From positions 1 to 64,000 of the forward strand of contig CAWGRH010000027.1 of NCBI GenBank assembly GCA_963824905.1: a DNA stretch of 64,000 bases. Reading direction: 5' to 3'. The first letter of the stretch is position 1; each line of letters begins with the position of its first letter. The notes beneath the pieces were generated by a model. The model did no database searches and had not been told where the DNA came from. It saw nothing but the letters and a program-made list of their open reading frames with translations. Source of the stretch: JAJPKK01 sp963824905. GTDB taxonomy: Bacteria; Pseudomonadota; Alphaproteobacteria; Rhizobiales; Xanthobacteraceae. This document shows, piece by piece, positions 35,155-46,726 of the stretch. Both the position numbers and the translations under genes were made by a program.

Positions 35155-36264
35155 GTGTCGACGGGGGTACTGCGGCAGGTCTATAAGGACCTTGGCAAAA
35201 CCTCCAGCCGGCGGCCCAAGGCATTGAAAGAAAACGTCAATCGACCTGGCAGCGAGCGGGCAATCCTGATCGTGCCCTACATGTGGATCGGCGACTTCGT
35301 GCGCTGCCACACGGTGGTGCGGCTTCTCAAGGAGCGCTTTCCGCACCGGCCGGTCGACGTGCTGACGACCGCCATGGTCGCGCCCTTGCTCGACTACATG
35401 CCCGGCGTCCGCAAGGGGATCGTGTTCGACCTGCCGCGCAAGCGGCTGGCCTGGTCGCTCCATCGCGAGCTCGCCGACGTGCTGCGCGCGGAAAATTATG
35501 GCGACGCCCTGATCATGCCGCGGACCTGGAAGTCGGCGCTGGCGCCGACGCTCGCCGGTATCCCCGTGCGCACCGGATTTCTCGGCGAACTGCGGTTCGG
35601 CCTCGTGAACGACCTTCGCCCCGGGGAGAAGGCGCTGCCGCGCATGGTCGACCGCTGCGCCGCGCTCGCGCTGCCCAAGGGGGCCGCGCTCCCCGCCGAC
35701 TGGCCGCTGCCGCAGCTCGTGGTCCCTGCCGAGGAGGTGCGGCAGTGGCGGGAGCGGATGGGGCTCACCGACGCGAAGCCCGTAGCCGTGGTGGCGCCGG
35801 GCGCCGTCGGCCCGTCGAAGCGGTGGGGCGGATATCCCGAGCTGGTGCGCGACCTCGCTGCGCGCGGTTATTCAGTCTGGGTGATCGGCGGCCCGATGGA
35901 GAGGGACCTGGCGGCCGAGATCGTCGCCGCCGCGCCGTCGCGATGCCGCGATCTCACCGGCTCCGACCTGCGCAATGCGATCCTCGCGACTGCCGCGGCC
36001 GATGTCGTGATCTCCAACGACTCCGGCCTGCTCCACGTCGCCGCGGCCATCGGAACGCCGTCGATCGGCATTTTCGGCCCGACCAGCCCCTGGCACTGGG
36101 CGCCGCTCAATCCGATTGCCGCGGTGATCGAGCCCAAGACCGACGTGCCGTGCCGGCCCTGCCACAAGCCGACCTGCCGGTTCGGGCACCACCATTGCAT
36201 GCGGGATATTCCGGCCGGGCAGGTGATAGAGGCGGTGGTGGCGGCAGCGCATCCGGCCGCCTGA
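35155..36264 (+). CDS. waaF: ADP-heptose:LPS heptosyltransferase II
   Basis: A GT9-family transferase that adds the second heptose to the LPS inner core, of about 369 residues. It shows ILIVPYMWIGDFV near the start, RTGFLGELRFGLVND, and the C-terminal nucleotide-binding region SNDSGLLHVAAAIGTPSIGIFGPTS (key residues NDSGLLHVA and GPTSPWHW), followed by a Cys-rich CRPCHKPTCRFGHHHCM segment typical of WaaF. The start is uncertain: the GTG at 35155 has no ribosome site; the TTG at 35224 gives a shorter leader and is about as likely. Divergent from hldD, it is followed 35 bases later by gmhA. Confidence 0.9.
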   Translation: MSTGVLRQVYKDLGKTSSRRPKALKENVNRPGSERAILIVPYMWIGDFVRCHTVVRLLKERFPHRPVDVLTTAMVAPLLDYMPGVRKGIVFDLPRKRLAWSLHRELADVLRAENYGDALIMPRTWKSALAPTLAGIPVRTGFLGELRFGLVNDLRPGEKALPRMVDRCAALALPKGAALPADWPLPQLVVPAEEVRQWRERMGLTDAKPVAVVAPGAVGPSKRWGGYPELVRDLAARGYSVWVIGGPMERDLAAEIVAAAPSRCRDLTGSDLRNAILATAAADVVISNDSGLLHVAAAIGTPSIGIFGPTSPWHWAPLNPIAAVIEPKTDVPCRPCHKPTCRFGHHHCMRDIPAGQVIEAVVAAAHPAA

Positions 36265-36299
36265 ATTGCTTCGACTGAAGCGAGACGCTACGACAGGCC

Positions 36300-36905
36300 A
36301 TGCTCAAGCCCACCGACACGGTCGCCGCGACCCATTTCCGCCGCTCGCTCGAGGCGCTCGAGCGCGCCGCGGGCGACGCCGAGTTCATGGGCCAGGTGCT
36401 CGCCATCGCCGCCGCGTGTGAGCAGGCGCTGCGCGACGGCGGCAAGCTGCTGCTCGCCGGCAATGGCGGGAGCGCGGCCGATGCCCAGCACATCGCGGGC
36501 GAATTCCTGTCGCGGCTGCGCTTCGACCGCAATCCGCTGCCCGCAATCGCCTTGACCACGGACTCGTCGGTCCTCACCGCGGTCGGCAACGACTACGGCT
36601 ACGACAAGGTGTTCGAGCGCCAGGTCCGCGGGCTCGGCCGGCGCGGCGATGTGTTCATCGCGATCTCCACCTCGGGCAAATCGCCCAATGTGATTGCGGC
36701 GCTGACCGCCGCCCGCGCGCTCGGCGTCGTCACCGTCGGCTTCACCGGCGCGACGCCCGGCACCGCCACGATGCGTCCGCTGTGCGATCACCTGCTTGCC
36801 GCCCCGAGCGACGATACGCCGGTGATCCAGCAGCTTCACATCACCGCAGCGCACGCGATCTGCGAGATCGTCGAGCGGAATCTGTTCAACGCGAAGTCGA
36901 CGTAG
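36300..36905 (+). CDS. gmhA: sedoheptulose-7-phosphate isomerase
   Basis: A 201-residue SIS-domain enzyme that starts ADP-heptose synthesis by converting sedoheptulose 7-phosphate to D-glycero-D-manno-heptose 7-phosphate. Signature segments are GNGGSAADAQHIAGEF at about 55-70, LTTDSSVLTAVGND and ISTSGKSPNV; the C-terminal HITAAHAICEIVE is also typical. It lies 35 bases after waaF, so both are probably one transcript. The heptose bisphosphate phosphatase gmhB is not in the window. Confidence 0.94.
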   Translation: MLKPTDTVAATHFRRSLEALERAAGDAEFMGQVLAIAAACEQALRDGGKLLLAGNGGSAADAQHIAGEFLSRLRFDRNPLPAIALTTDSSVLTAVGNDYGYDKVFERQVRGLGRRGDVFIAISTSGKSPNVIAALTAARALGVVTVGFTGATPGTATMRPLCDHLLAAPSDDTPVIQQLHITAAHAICEIVERNLFNAKST

Positions 36906-36938
36906 CGACGGAACGTCTCGGAAAATTCGGCCCGACGC

Positions 36939-37020
36939 CGTAGCCCGGATTGAGCGGGACGCGAAATCCGAGGACTCGTCGCCGGCCCCGCGTTTCCGCT
37001 GCACTGCAATGCGGGCTACA
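36939..37020. repeat. interspersed inverted repeat downstream of gmhA
   Basis: GTAGCCCG at 36940-36947 and CGGGCTAC at 37012-37019 frame a GC-rich stretch with the word TAGCCCGGATTGAGCGGGAC. This resembles the GTAGCCCGGATGAGCGCAGCG repeat found many times in Bradyrhizobiaceae genomes. It lies between convergent genes. Confidence 0.5.
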
Positions 37021-37046
37021 TCTCGCTGCATCTCGCGCAAATAAAA

Positions 37047-37072
37047 TCCCGCCCGGCAATCGCCGGGCGGGA
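37047..37072 (-). terminator. strong rho-independent terminator
   Basis: A perfect 11-base stem (TCCCGCCCGGC paired with GCCGGGCGGGA) around a 4-base loop, followed on the minus strand by TTTTATTT. It is 30 bases past the stop of the CXXCH/propeller gene and should end that transcript; it may also serve gmhA from the other side. Confidence 0.82.
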
Positions 37073-37101
37073 GCAACACGTTGGAATAATGCGCGATCGG
37101 C

Positions 37102-39253
37102 TCAGTGCGCGAGCGGATCGGGGCGGAGCTGGAAGTGCACCGCCATCGGCTTCATGCCCTTGCCGCCTTCCTGCAGCCACGGCACGCGATCGCCGCTCGA
37201 GGTCCACAAGCCGCGGCCCTTCCAGCCGGCGTTCGGATCGTCGATGCGGCCGTCGAGGCCCTTGGCATAGAAGCCGGTCGGGTACGGCACCTTCAGCGTG
37301 ACCATCTTGCCGTCCTTGAACGCGACCAGGCCGTCGTTGAGGTTGGCGGTCGACACCGGCACGTCGTCGCCGAGACCGAAGGTGTTGTGCTGGTCGACCC
37401 ACGAATAGTAGCTCGAACTCGGCACTGTTCTCGCCGAGGCCCTGGAAGCCCGGGCCGGGATACTGGTAGAACGACCAGCCCTCGGGGCAGTGATTGCCGG
37501 TCGCGGTCGGGCCGTTGAGCGGGCCCTTGCACTTGCGGCGATCGAAGCTCCCGAGATGGCCGCTGGCGAGCGACACCCAGACGACGCCCTTGCTGTCGAT
37601 ATCCGCGCCGCGCGGGCCGAAGCCCGGCATCGGGATGTTGTAGATTTCGGACAGCGCAGTGTGGACCGGATCGGAACCCGGGTCGATGCGCACGATCGAG
37701 CCGGGGCTCGCGCGCAGGGTTCCCCAGATCGTACCGTCCGCCGGGCTCACCATCACCGCGTAGAACACCTGGGCGATCCGCTTGTCCTTGGTCGGATCGA
37801 CCGGCTGGTTGGGCTCGGCGTAACCTTCGTCGCGCTTGCCGTTGCCGTTGGTGTCGAGGATCAGCGGGGTCCAGCCCTGCGCCTTCTGCGCATCGCCGGT
37901 CTCGTCGAACAGCTTGGTGTTGAGCCACCCGACCGCGCCACTGCCGCCGCCGCTCGAGGTCCACAGCGTGTCGTTGGCATCCTTGGCGAAGTTCAGGTGA
38001 TGGGTGGTGAAGCAGGTGTCGACGAAAGTGTACTTCATCGTCTTGGGATCGAGCATGGCGATCTGACGATGGCTGTCGGCCAGCGGGAACATCTTCGCCG
38101 CAGGATGGTCCGAGCCCTTCTGGCAGAACGCCGGGTTGTGGATGTCGCGCACCGAGGCCGCGAGCCACATCCGGCCCTTCCCGTCGATCATCGAGTCGTG
38201 GTTGTTGATGTGGGTATCCCAGATCGCCTCGTCACCCCAATAGGCCGAAGGCTGCAGGGGCTTCGCCATCGCGGCATGGCCTGGTCCGAGCATCATCGGC
38301 ATGCTGGCGTCGCGAACCGGTGCCGGGAAGATGTCGACCTTGTTCGACACCGGATTGAGGATGGGGATGCGGTCGGTCGAATACTCCGGCTGGCCGAACA
38401 CCGGGCCGTAGCCGTTGACCGTCGGGTTACGCTTGTCCGACACCGCGAGATCGTGGAGGTAGTGCTTCTCGTCGGACCAGTCCCAGGTGGTGACGACGAC
38501 ATTACGCTCCACACCGGACGGCCGGGTTGGCTTGGCGAACGGCAGTTCGCCCTTGGCGACCCGATCGGTCCACTCGCCGAAATACTTGTAGGGCGCGCCG
38601 CCGAGCTGTCCGGCGAGGATGTTGACCATGAGTTCGCCCGCCTGCCCCGACTGGGTGCGACGGATCCAGGCGTCCTCACCGGTCTTGAAGTCGCCGAACG
38701 CCTTCGGGATGGTGCGGGTCGAGGCTTGGCCGAGCTGATGGCAGCCGACGCAGCCGTTGTTCTTCATCAGGTTGAGCCAGTCGAACTGCTTCACGTTCGC
38801 CGGGATGTCGCTCTTGCCGCCGAACTGGTCCGCTGCCGGAATCTTGAGCATCGAATACCAGTAGATCGCCGGATAATACTCGGCTGCAGCGCGCTCGTTC
38901 GGCGCCGGCACGGCGGTGAGGTTGAGCTGCTTGCCGGGCTCGGAATCGACCTTCGGTGAGTCGACGAGGCCATAGCCGCGAACCCATATCTTGTACTTCC
39001 CCTTGGGCAGGTCGGGCACCACGTAGCGGCCCTGGTCGTCGGTGACCACGCTTCGCGCGAACCGCGTCGGCAAGTCGTTGGTCTCAGCGATGACCCACAC
39101 ACCGGCCTCGGGGCCGCTCGGTCCGGTCACCACGCCGCCGATGTCGTCGTTGTCGATCGCAACGGCCGTCTGGGCGCTCGCCTGCGTCGGCGCAAGCCAA
39201 GCGGCAAGGCCAATAGCGGCGGCGGTGCTCAAAAAGAATTGTTTCTTCTGCAT
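37102..39253 (-). pseudogene. secreted carboxypeptidase-regulatory-like / CXXCH / propeller protein, single-base frameshift
   Basis: A protein of 716 residues if corrected. It has a Sec signal peptide (1-28, ending TQASA-Q), a CarboxypepD_reg-like beta-sandwich at about 36-115, one c-type haem site CVGCH at 168-172, and a long Vgb/lyase-like propeller part (from about 250 to the end) with repeats such as GKGRMWLAASV, DTLWTSSGG, DGTIWGTLR and KGVVWVSLA. An extra base at 37416-37417 breaks the frame: GAGTTCG should read GAGTCG, giving NSAESSYYSWVDQH and then the normal end. The ATG giving MQKKQFFLST has a GAGGAG ribosome site. A strong terminator follows. It probably works in the periplasm, perhaps as an electron-transfer enzyme on an alcohol or sugar-like substrate; the activity is not known. 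Confidence 0.75.
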
Positions 39254-39413
39254 ATCGGGCTCCTCTGTTTTTCTCCCGGTCGTATGTCTCCCGGTGGCTC
39301 TACGACCCGCGGCATGGGACGCGAAGCGCTGGCGGCACATTGGCACGCAATCGGTCCGCAATCCATCGACATCCAGGCCCTTTACGCGGGGATCGCGACG
39401 GTTCGCCGCGGAC

Positions 39414-40794
39414 TTAGGGGCTCCCGCCGAGCGACCTGAACAGCACCGCGATCCCGCCGCGGTCGTCGTTGCGCACCCGCGTCAACCCGTGCGCGCGGAT
39501 CAGGCCCTCGACATCAAGGCCGCCGGAGCGGCCGCTCGCGACCAGCATCTCGGCGCGGAAATCGTCGTAGGAGAACGGCTTTCCGGCCATGCGGCACACC
39601 ACCTTGAAATCGCAGGCGACGGGCCCGGGGATCGCGGCAATTCGCGCCGCATCCTGCCGGGCGGCTTCGGCGTTCGCGTAGTATTGGGCGCGGTAGGCGG
39701 GATCGAACAGCACCAGCGCCGAACTCGATTCGCAGCGTGGCGAGGAGCCGCACCACCAATACCAGCGTGATCACGGCGCGCGCGGGCGTCTCGCCATAGC
39801 GCGTCCCGAAGGCGGTCGCACCGGCGCGATCGAAGGCGAGGCCTATCCCGATCGCGGTCGCGATCACGAGATCGAACTGGGCGTTGTCGAGTATCGCCTC
39901 GCCGCTCCACTGCAGGACGAAGGCGACGAACGACACGCCGACATGGATCATGGTGAACCGCGCGGCGCGGCTCTTCGGCTCGGCGGCGACCCAGATCGCC
40001 CACAGCACCAGGGCGGGGAGAATCCATTGCAGCCGCCCGAGGCCGTAGATCGCCCGGGTGAAGCTCGAGGGCCGCGCAGTGATGAGGTTGGCGAGGAACA
40101 CGTCGCCGTAAATCGCGACGCAGATCGCGAGCCCGACCGCGGCCGCGGCCGCACCGGCGATCGCGGGCCACACCGCCCGCCGCCAGTCCTGGACGAGGAG
40201 CCACAGGAGAGCCGTCACCGGCACCGCGATGATGTTGTGCTTGTAGAAGCCGATCGCCGCCATTGCGAGAAACGGCGGCACCGCCGACTGCTTGCGCATG
40301 TCGCGGGCAAGGAACCAGGCGAGCGCCGCCACCATCAGCGCATGGCCGACGAGCTGCGGATCGTTCATGCCGACGAAGCGCGTGAACGAGCGCGCCATCA
40401 CCGCGACGTACCAGACGCCGCCGAGCGCGGCGCCGGCGCGGCCGCCGCCGAGCTGTGAGATCACTTTCGCGATCAGGGCACCCAGCGCGACGACGGCGAC
40501 GAGCGACATCACCCGTCCGACGTAGAGCGCGTCGATCCCCGTTGCCTTCGCAATCTCGCCGACCACGTAGAAGGACAGCGGCGGGTAGTTGTTGACGATG
40601 AGCGTGTCGGTCGCCGGATAAAGCGGCGCGGCCCCCATCGCCGCGTCGGCGTGATACGCGTTCCAGCCCTCGTTCTGCGCGATCTCGATCGGAAAGCCGG
40701 CGCGCCACACTGGCCACACCATGAAGTAGGCGGCGAGCAGCGCGAGGAGCGCGATCTGCGCCCCGACGTCGAAGCGGCGCAGCAGCGCGATCAC
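39414..40794 (-). pseudogene. polytopic membrane glycosyltransferase (PMT/GT39-like), single-base frameshift
   Basis: A polytopic protein of about 459 residues if corrected, with about ten spans. It is of the ArnT/PMT-like kind that uses polyprenyl-linked sugars: the first loop has NEGWNAYHADAAMGAAPLYPATDT and a Tyr-pair segment NNYPPLSFYVVG, a typical donor-site pattern. The start is a GTG that overlaps the end of the upstream heptosyltransferase as GTGA. An extra T on the coding strand at 39722-39723 (GAGTTCG for GAGTCG) shifts the frame; beyond it the C-terminal soluble part reads ALVLFDPAYRAQYYAN to the stop. Probably a core or O-antigen sugar transferase; acceptor unknown. Confidence 0.75.
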
Positions 40795-41750
40795 CGCACC
40801 TCCCCGATGACCAGGTCCACCGCGCGGAGCACTTCGTCCGCATCGGGCATCACCCCTTTGCCGCCGACGACGGCGATCGGGCCCGTGCCGAGCGGCCCGG
40901 TCAGGCCGGGCTCGCTGCCGACGAAGATGCCGACCAGCGGCACGCCGAGCGCAGCCGCGACGTGAAGCAGCCCGGTGTCGACCCCGACGACCACCCTCGC
41001 ACCGGCAATCATCGCCGCCACTTGGTCGAGCGGCCGACGCTCCGGCACCTCGCCGGACCCGAGCGCTGCCGCGAGCTCGTCGCTGCGGTCGCGCTCCGCT
41101 TCCGATCCCCACGGCAGCACCACGCCGAGGCCGCGGTCGAGCAACGCCCGCGCCGCGGAGAACCAATAGCCCTGCGGCCATTCCTTTTCCGGCCGCGCGG
41201 TGGCGTGGATCAGGACGGCATAGGGATCGCGCGGCGTGCCGGCGATGCGGCTGCGGTCGAGGCCGAAATCGATCTCCGAGGTCGGCTCGTAGCCGAGCGC
41301 GCGGCCAGTCAGCATGCGGTTGCGCGGGATGGCGTGGCAGCGCCATTCTATCCTGTGCCGCACGTCGTAGAGGAGGGAGGCGAGCGGCTCGCGGATGCTC
41401 GCGGTATCGTAGCCGTGGCTGACCCCGCGTGCGCCCTTGGCGATCAGCGCCGTGCGCATCAGGCCCTGGGTATCGACGACCGCGTCGTAGCGGCGCGCGC
41501 GCAGCTCCGCGCGAAAGCGGCCGATCTCGGCCCACGTATCCAGGCGGTGCAGGCGGGAGCGCCAGCGTCGCGACGCCACCGGGATGACCTCGTTCACGCC
41601 GGGGTGGAGGCGGGCGAGCGGCGCATAGGGCTCCTCGACGACCCAGGTGAAGCGCGCATCGGGGAGGTGCCGCCGGGCGTCCGTGACCGCCGGCATGTGA
41701 TGGACGACGTCGCCGAGCGAAGAGGTCTTGATGAACAGAATTTCGCTCAT
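40791..41750 (-). CDS. waaC: heptosyltransferase I-like GT9 protein
   Basis: A 319-residue GT9-family transferase that likely adds the first heptose to Kdo. It begins MSEILFIKTSSLGDVVHHMPAV, the WaaC-type opening, followed by DTQGLMRTALIAKGARG, HATARPEKEWP and VVGVDTGLLHVAAALGVP near residue 250. Length is normal for WaaC (about 320). The stop is shared with the GTG of the membrane glycosyltransferase, so the two are co-translated. A second, ADP-heptose-type GT9 (waaF) is 5 kb away, and the pair would build the two-heptose core. Confidence 0.85.
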   Translation of the reverse strand: MSEILFIKTSSLGDVVHHMPAVTDARRHLPDARFTWVVEEPYAPLARLHPGVNEVIPVASRRWRSRLHRLDTWAEIGRFRAELRARRYDAVVDTQGLMRTALIAKGARGVSHGYDTASIREPLASLLYDVRHRIEWRCHAIPRNRMLTGRALGYEPTSEIDFGLDRSRIAGTPRDPYAVLIHATARPEKEWPQGYWFSAARALLDRGLGVVLPWGSEAERDRSDELAAALGSGEVPERRPLDQVAAMIAGARVVVGVDTGLLHVAAALGVPLVGIFVGSEPGLTGPLGTGPIAVVGGKGVMPDADEVLRAVDLVIGEVR

Positions 41751-41948
41751 GATTGCGCGCGTCTGACCCCTAACCCATTGTAAGCACGCAAGACTTGTTT
41801 ACATCTTGTCGATGCGCGGCGGCCCCGGCGAGACGCCGCCGAGCCGGTCCGCGCCGCGCGGCGCTTCGGCTCCGGGCCATAACACACCGTGCCGCTAACT
41901 TGAAATTTACCCGCCGCGCGATACTTGCGGCAAAGCCGAGCCAGCATC

Positions 41949-42971
41949 ATGACGGTCCTCGTTACCGGCGGCGCCGGATACATCGGAAGCCACATGGTCC
42001 ATGCCCTCGCTGACGCGGGGGAGCGCGTGGTGGTGCTGGACAATCTCTCCACCGGCTTCGACTGGGCCGTCGCCAAGGGCGTGCCGCTCGTCGTCGGCGA
42101 GACCGGCGACCAGCCACTGGTCTCCCGCCTCATCGCCGAGCACGACGTCTCCGAGATCATCCATTTCGCGGCGTCGATCGTGGTCCCCGAATCGGTCGCC
42201 GATCCGCTCGGCTACTACCGCAACAACACCTCGAATTCGCGCAGCCTCATCGAATGCGCGGTGAAGGGCGGCGTGAAGCGGTTCATCTTCTCCTCGACCG
42301 CGGCGGTCTACGGCGATCCCGCGACGATACCGATCGGTGAGGACGGCCCGACCTGCCCGATGTCGCCCTATGGCTCCTCCAAGCTGATGACAGAGATCAT
42401 GCTGCGGGACGCCGGGATGGCCCATGGCCTCGACTCGGTGATCCTGCGCTACTTCAACGTCGCCGGCGCCGACCCGCAGCTGCGCTCCGGCCAGTCGACC
42501 GCCGGCGCGACCCATCTCATCAAGGTCGCAGTCGAGTGCGCGCTCGGCAAGCGCAGCAAGATCGACGTCTATGGCACCGATTACCCGACGCCCGACGGCA
42601 CTTGCCTGCGCGACTACATCCACGTCACCGATCTCGCCCGCGCCCATGCCGATGCGCTCGCCTATCTGCGCGCTGGCGGGCGGCCGGTGACGCTCAACTG
42701 CGGCTACGGCCACGGCTTCTCGGTGCTCGAAGTGGTCGAGACGGTCAAGCGGGTGTCGGGGGTCGATTTCCGCGTCGACCTTGCGCCGCGGCGCCCTGGA
42801 GATCCGGCGCGGATCGTCGCGAAATCCGAGCTCATCCGCGAGACGCTCGGCTGGCGGCCGCAGTTCGACGACCTCGCGACCATCGTCGGCCATGCACTCG
42901 CCTGGGAGCGCACCCTGCCGCGCGGCACGGGTCGCCCTGCTCCACGCAAGCGCGCCGCAGTCATGCATTGA
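41949..42971 (+). CDS. galE: UDP-glucose 4-epimerase
   Basis: A 340-residue GalE that interconverts UDP-glucose and UDP-galactose for glycan synthesis. NAD site VTGGAGYIGSH at 4-14; catalytic Ser in SSTAAVYG near 115-122 and Tyr140/Lys144 in PYGSSKL; YFNVAGADP and the C-terminal GYGHGFSVLEVV are GalE hallmarks. The ATG giving MTVLVTGG was chosen. The upstream frame to 41925 is short and non-coding. Divergent from the waaC-like gene. Confidence 0.92.
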   Translation: MTVLVTGGAGYIGSHMVHALADAGERVVVLDNLSTGFDWAVAKGVPLVVGETGDQPLVSRLIAEHDVSEIIHFAASIVVPESVADPLGYYRNNTSNSRSLIECAVKGGVKRFIFSSTAAVYGDPATIPIGEDGPTCPMSPYGSSKLMTEIMLRDAGMAHGLDSVILRYFNVAGADPQLRSGQSTAGATHLIKVAVECALGKRSKIDVYGTDYPTPDGTCLRDYIHVTDLARAHADALAYLRAGGRPVTLNCGYGHGFSVLEVVETVKRVSGVDFRVDLAPRRPGDPARIVAKSELIRETLGWRPQFDDLATIVGHALAWERTLPRGTGRPAPRKRAAVMH

Positions 42972-43076
42972 CGTAACGACCCCTTCCGTTTAATCGGCAG
43001 GCCGTGGCGGCGATCCCCAATCGCCCCCGGGCGTGCCGGCCCGCTCCTTTTCAACCCCGATAAAGAAGATTCCCTC

Positions 43077-43787
43077 ATGAGCGCAGACGCTTCCCGTTAC
43101 GTCATTCCGCCGCCGCCGCAGGCGGTCATCGCCATTGCCGGCAGCGACAAGCTGTTCCCGGTGCGCCGGATCTGGTGCGTCGGCCGCAACTACCTCGAGC
43201 ACATCAAGGAGATGGGGCAGGACGAGCGCGAGCCGCCGTTCTTCTTTGCGAAGCCCGCCGACGCCATCGCGCCGGACGGTTCGACGGTGCCCTACCCGCC
43301 GCTCACCAAGGACCTCCATCACGAGGTCGAGCTCGTGGTCGCGCTCAAGGGCGGCGGCCGCAACCTCAAGGCGGCGACCGCCAACGATTTGATCTGGGGC
43401 TACGGCGTCGGCATCGACCTCACCCGCCGCGACCTTCAGATCGCCTCGCGCGACATCAAGCGCCCCTGGGAGATCGGCAAGGCGTTCGACGGCTCCGCAC
43501 CCTGCGGCCCGCTGCGTCCGGCCTCCGAGACCGGTCACCCGACGAAGGGCCGCATCACCCTCAAGTGCAACGGCAAGCTCCGCCAGGACGGCGATCTCGC
43601 GCAGATGATCTGGAACGTGCCCGAGGTGATCGAGAAGCTCTCCGAGATGGTCGCGCTCGCGCCGGGCGACATCATCATGACCGGCACGCCCTCGGGCGTC
43701 GCGGCGACCGTCGCCGGCGACAAGCTCGAATGCGAGGTCGAGGGCATCGGCAAGCTGACGGTGACGATGGGGCCGATGTTGAAGTGA
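43077..43787 (+). CDS. fumarylacetoacetate hydrolase family protein
   Basis: A 236-residue FAH-superfamily enzyme that cleaves or decarboxylates 2-oxo acids. Metal-binding and active-site segments are present: CVGRNYLEHIKEMG, PFFFAKPADAI, LHHEVELVVALKGGGRN and GYGVGIDLTRRDLQ; the end has LAPGDIIMTGTPSGV. The short form fits acylpyruvase/5-carboxymethyl-2-oxohexene decarboxylase-like members. It is followed by a pcaD-like lactonase gene after a palindromic repeat, on the other strand. Confidence 0.9.
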   Translation: MSADASRYVIPPPPQAVIAIAGSDKLFPVRRIWCVGRNYLEHIKEMGQDEREPPFFFAKPADAIAPDGSTVPYPPLTKDLHHEVELVVALKGGGRNLKAATANDLIWGYGVGIDLTRRDLQIASRDIKRPWEIGKAFDGSAPCGPLRPASETGHPTKGRITLKCNGKLRQDGDLAQMIWNVPEVIEKLSEMVALAPGDIIMTGTPSGVAATVAGDKLECEVEGIGKLTVTMGPMLK

Positions 43788-43818
43788 GGCGGAGGTTCAG
43801 CGCCTCCGTTCTCTTCAC

Positions 43819-43932
43819 GACCTCGTCCTGAGGAGCCTGCGAAGCAGGCGTCTCGAAGGACGGCCACAGGCCGCAGTGTATGGGACCATCCTTCGAGACG
43901 CCGCGCTCTGCGCGGCTCCTCAGGATGAGGTC
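43819..43932. repeat. long interspersed palindrome between convergent genes
   Basis: The arms at 43819-43863 and 43886-43932 pair almost fully (GACCTCGTCCTGAGGAGCC... with ...GGCTCCTCAGGATGAGGTC; inner arms CGTCTCGAAGGA/TCCTTCGAGACG). The word CTGAGGAGCC...CGTCTCGAAGGA is a very common interspersed repeat in Hyphomicrobiales genomes. Lying between the tails of the FAH and pcaD genes, it can act as a bidirectional terminator. Confidence 0.8.
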
Positions 43933-43943
43933 GGTGAGGCCCT

Positions 43944-44730
43944 TCACTTCGCGGCCAAAAACTCCTTCACCGCCTTCGTGAACTCGGCCGGCCGGTCGAG
44001 GTTCGAGATGTGCCCTGCCCCTTCGAGCTCGACATAGCGTGAGCCTGGCAAGCCGCGCCTGCATGTCCTTCATCGCCGCCGGGGTGACGCCGTCCTTGCT
44101 GCCGGCGATGAACAGCACCGGGCGCTTCGCTGAGGCAATCTTCGTGTTGTAGTCGTGGTCGGCGAGCGCGGCCGCGCAGCCCATGAAGCCGTTGACCGGC
44201 GTCGACAGGATCATCGCCCGCACTTTTTCGACATGCGCCGGCTTGGCCGCCAACGTCTCGGGCGGAAACCACCGCGCGAGCGTCGAATCGACGAGCGCCG
44301 CGACGCCGCCCTTCTCGGCCATGGCGATGCGCTCGGCCCACTGCTGGGAGGTCGTCGCCGTCGACATGCAGGGCGAATCGCAGATGACGACGCGGTCGAC
44401 CCGGTCGGGATGAAGCTCCGCGAGCGCCGCCGCGGTCGCCCCGCCCATCGAAAGGCCGACGAAATGGGTACGTTCGATCTTGAGCGCGTCGAGCAGCGCC
44501 AATGCATCGGCGACGAGCTGCGGATAGGTGTAGCGGCCCGCCGGCGCGTCCGTTCCGCCGTGGCCGCGCTGGTCGTAGCGCAGGATGCGGTACGCGCCTT
44601 TGAAGTCCGCAGCCTGCGGGTCCCACATGGTGAGATCGGTGGCGAGCGAGTTCGAGAACATGATGAAGGGCGCGCCGTCCGGCCCCTCGATCTCGTAGTT
44701 GAAGGTGATGCCGTTCACCTTTGTCCGCAT
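43944..44730 (-). pseudogene. pcaD: 3-oxoadipate enol-lactonase, single-base frameshift
   Basis: An alpha/beta hydrolase of 261 residues if corrected, matching PcaD of the beta-ketoadipate pathway. The start is MRTKVNGITFNYEIEG; it has YDQRGHGGTDAPAG, the nucleophile elbow GLSMGGA, and FIAGSKDGVTP near the acid site. An extra T on the coding strand near 44049 (CTTGCC for CTGCC) breaks the frame after DMQARL. Removing it gives RYVELEGAGHISNLDRPAEF, including the catalytic His, and the normal end. Neighbours do not include other pca genes. As sequenced the catalytic His region is lost. Confidence 0.83.
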
Positions 44731-44805
44731 GGTCTGACGCTTTCGCTTGGCTGTTGGTGCGCACCGTAAGAGCGCAGGATCAATGGCGCAGCGGCACCGC
44801 CGCGG

Positions 44806-46623
<1,818 letters not shown>

Positions 46624-46726
46624 CCGGGACCGACGCGTGACGAGGCGCCCCCGCGCCCATGCTCCACGGCTCTATCGGACCGCAGCCACGTTGTCCACGC
46701 GGGGCGCCTCGCGCTCGGCTGGCACG

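Noticed and set aside
37490..38959. A 489-residue plus-strand frame opposite the CXXCH protein gene
   Set aside because: Antisense frame with no domain, opposite a clear exported protein.
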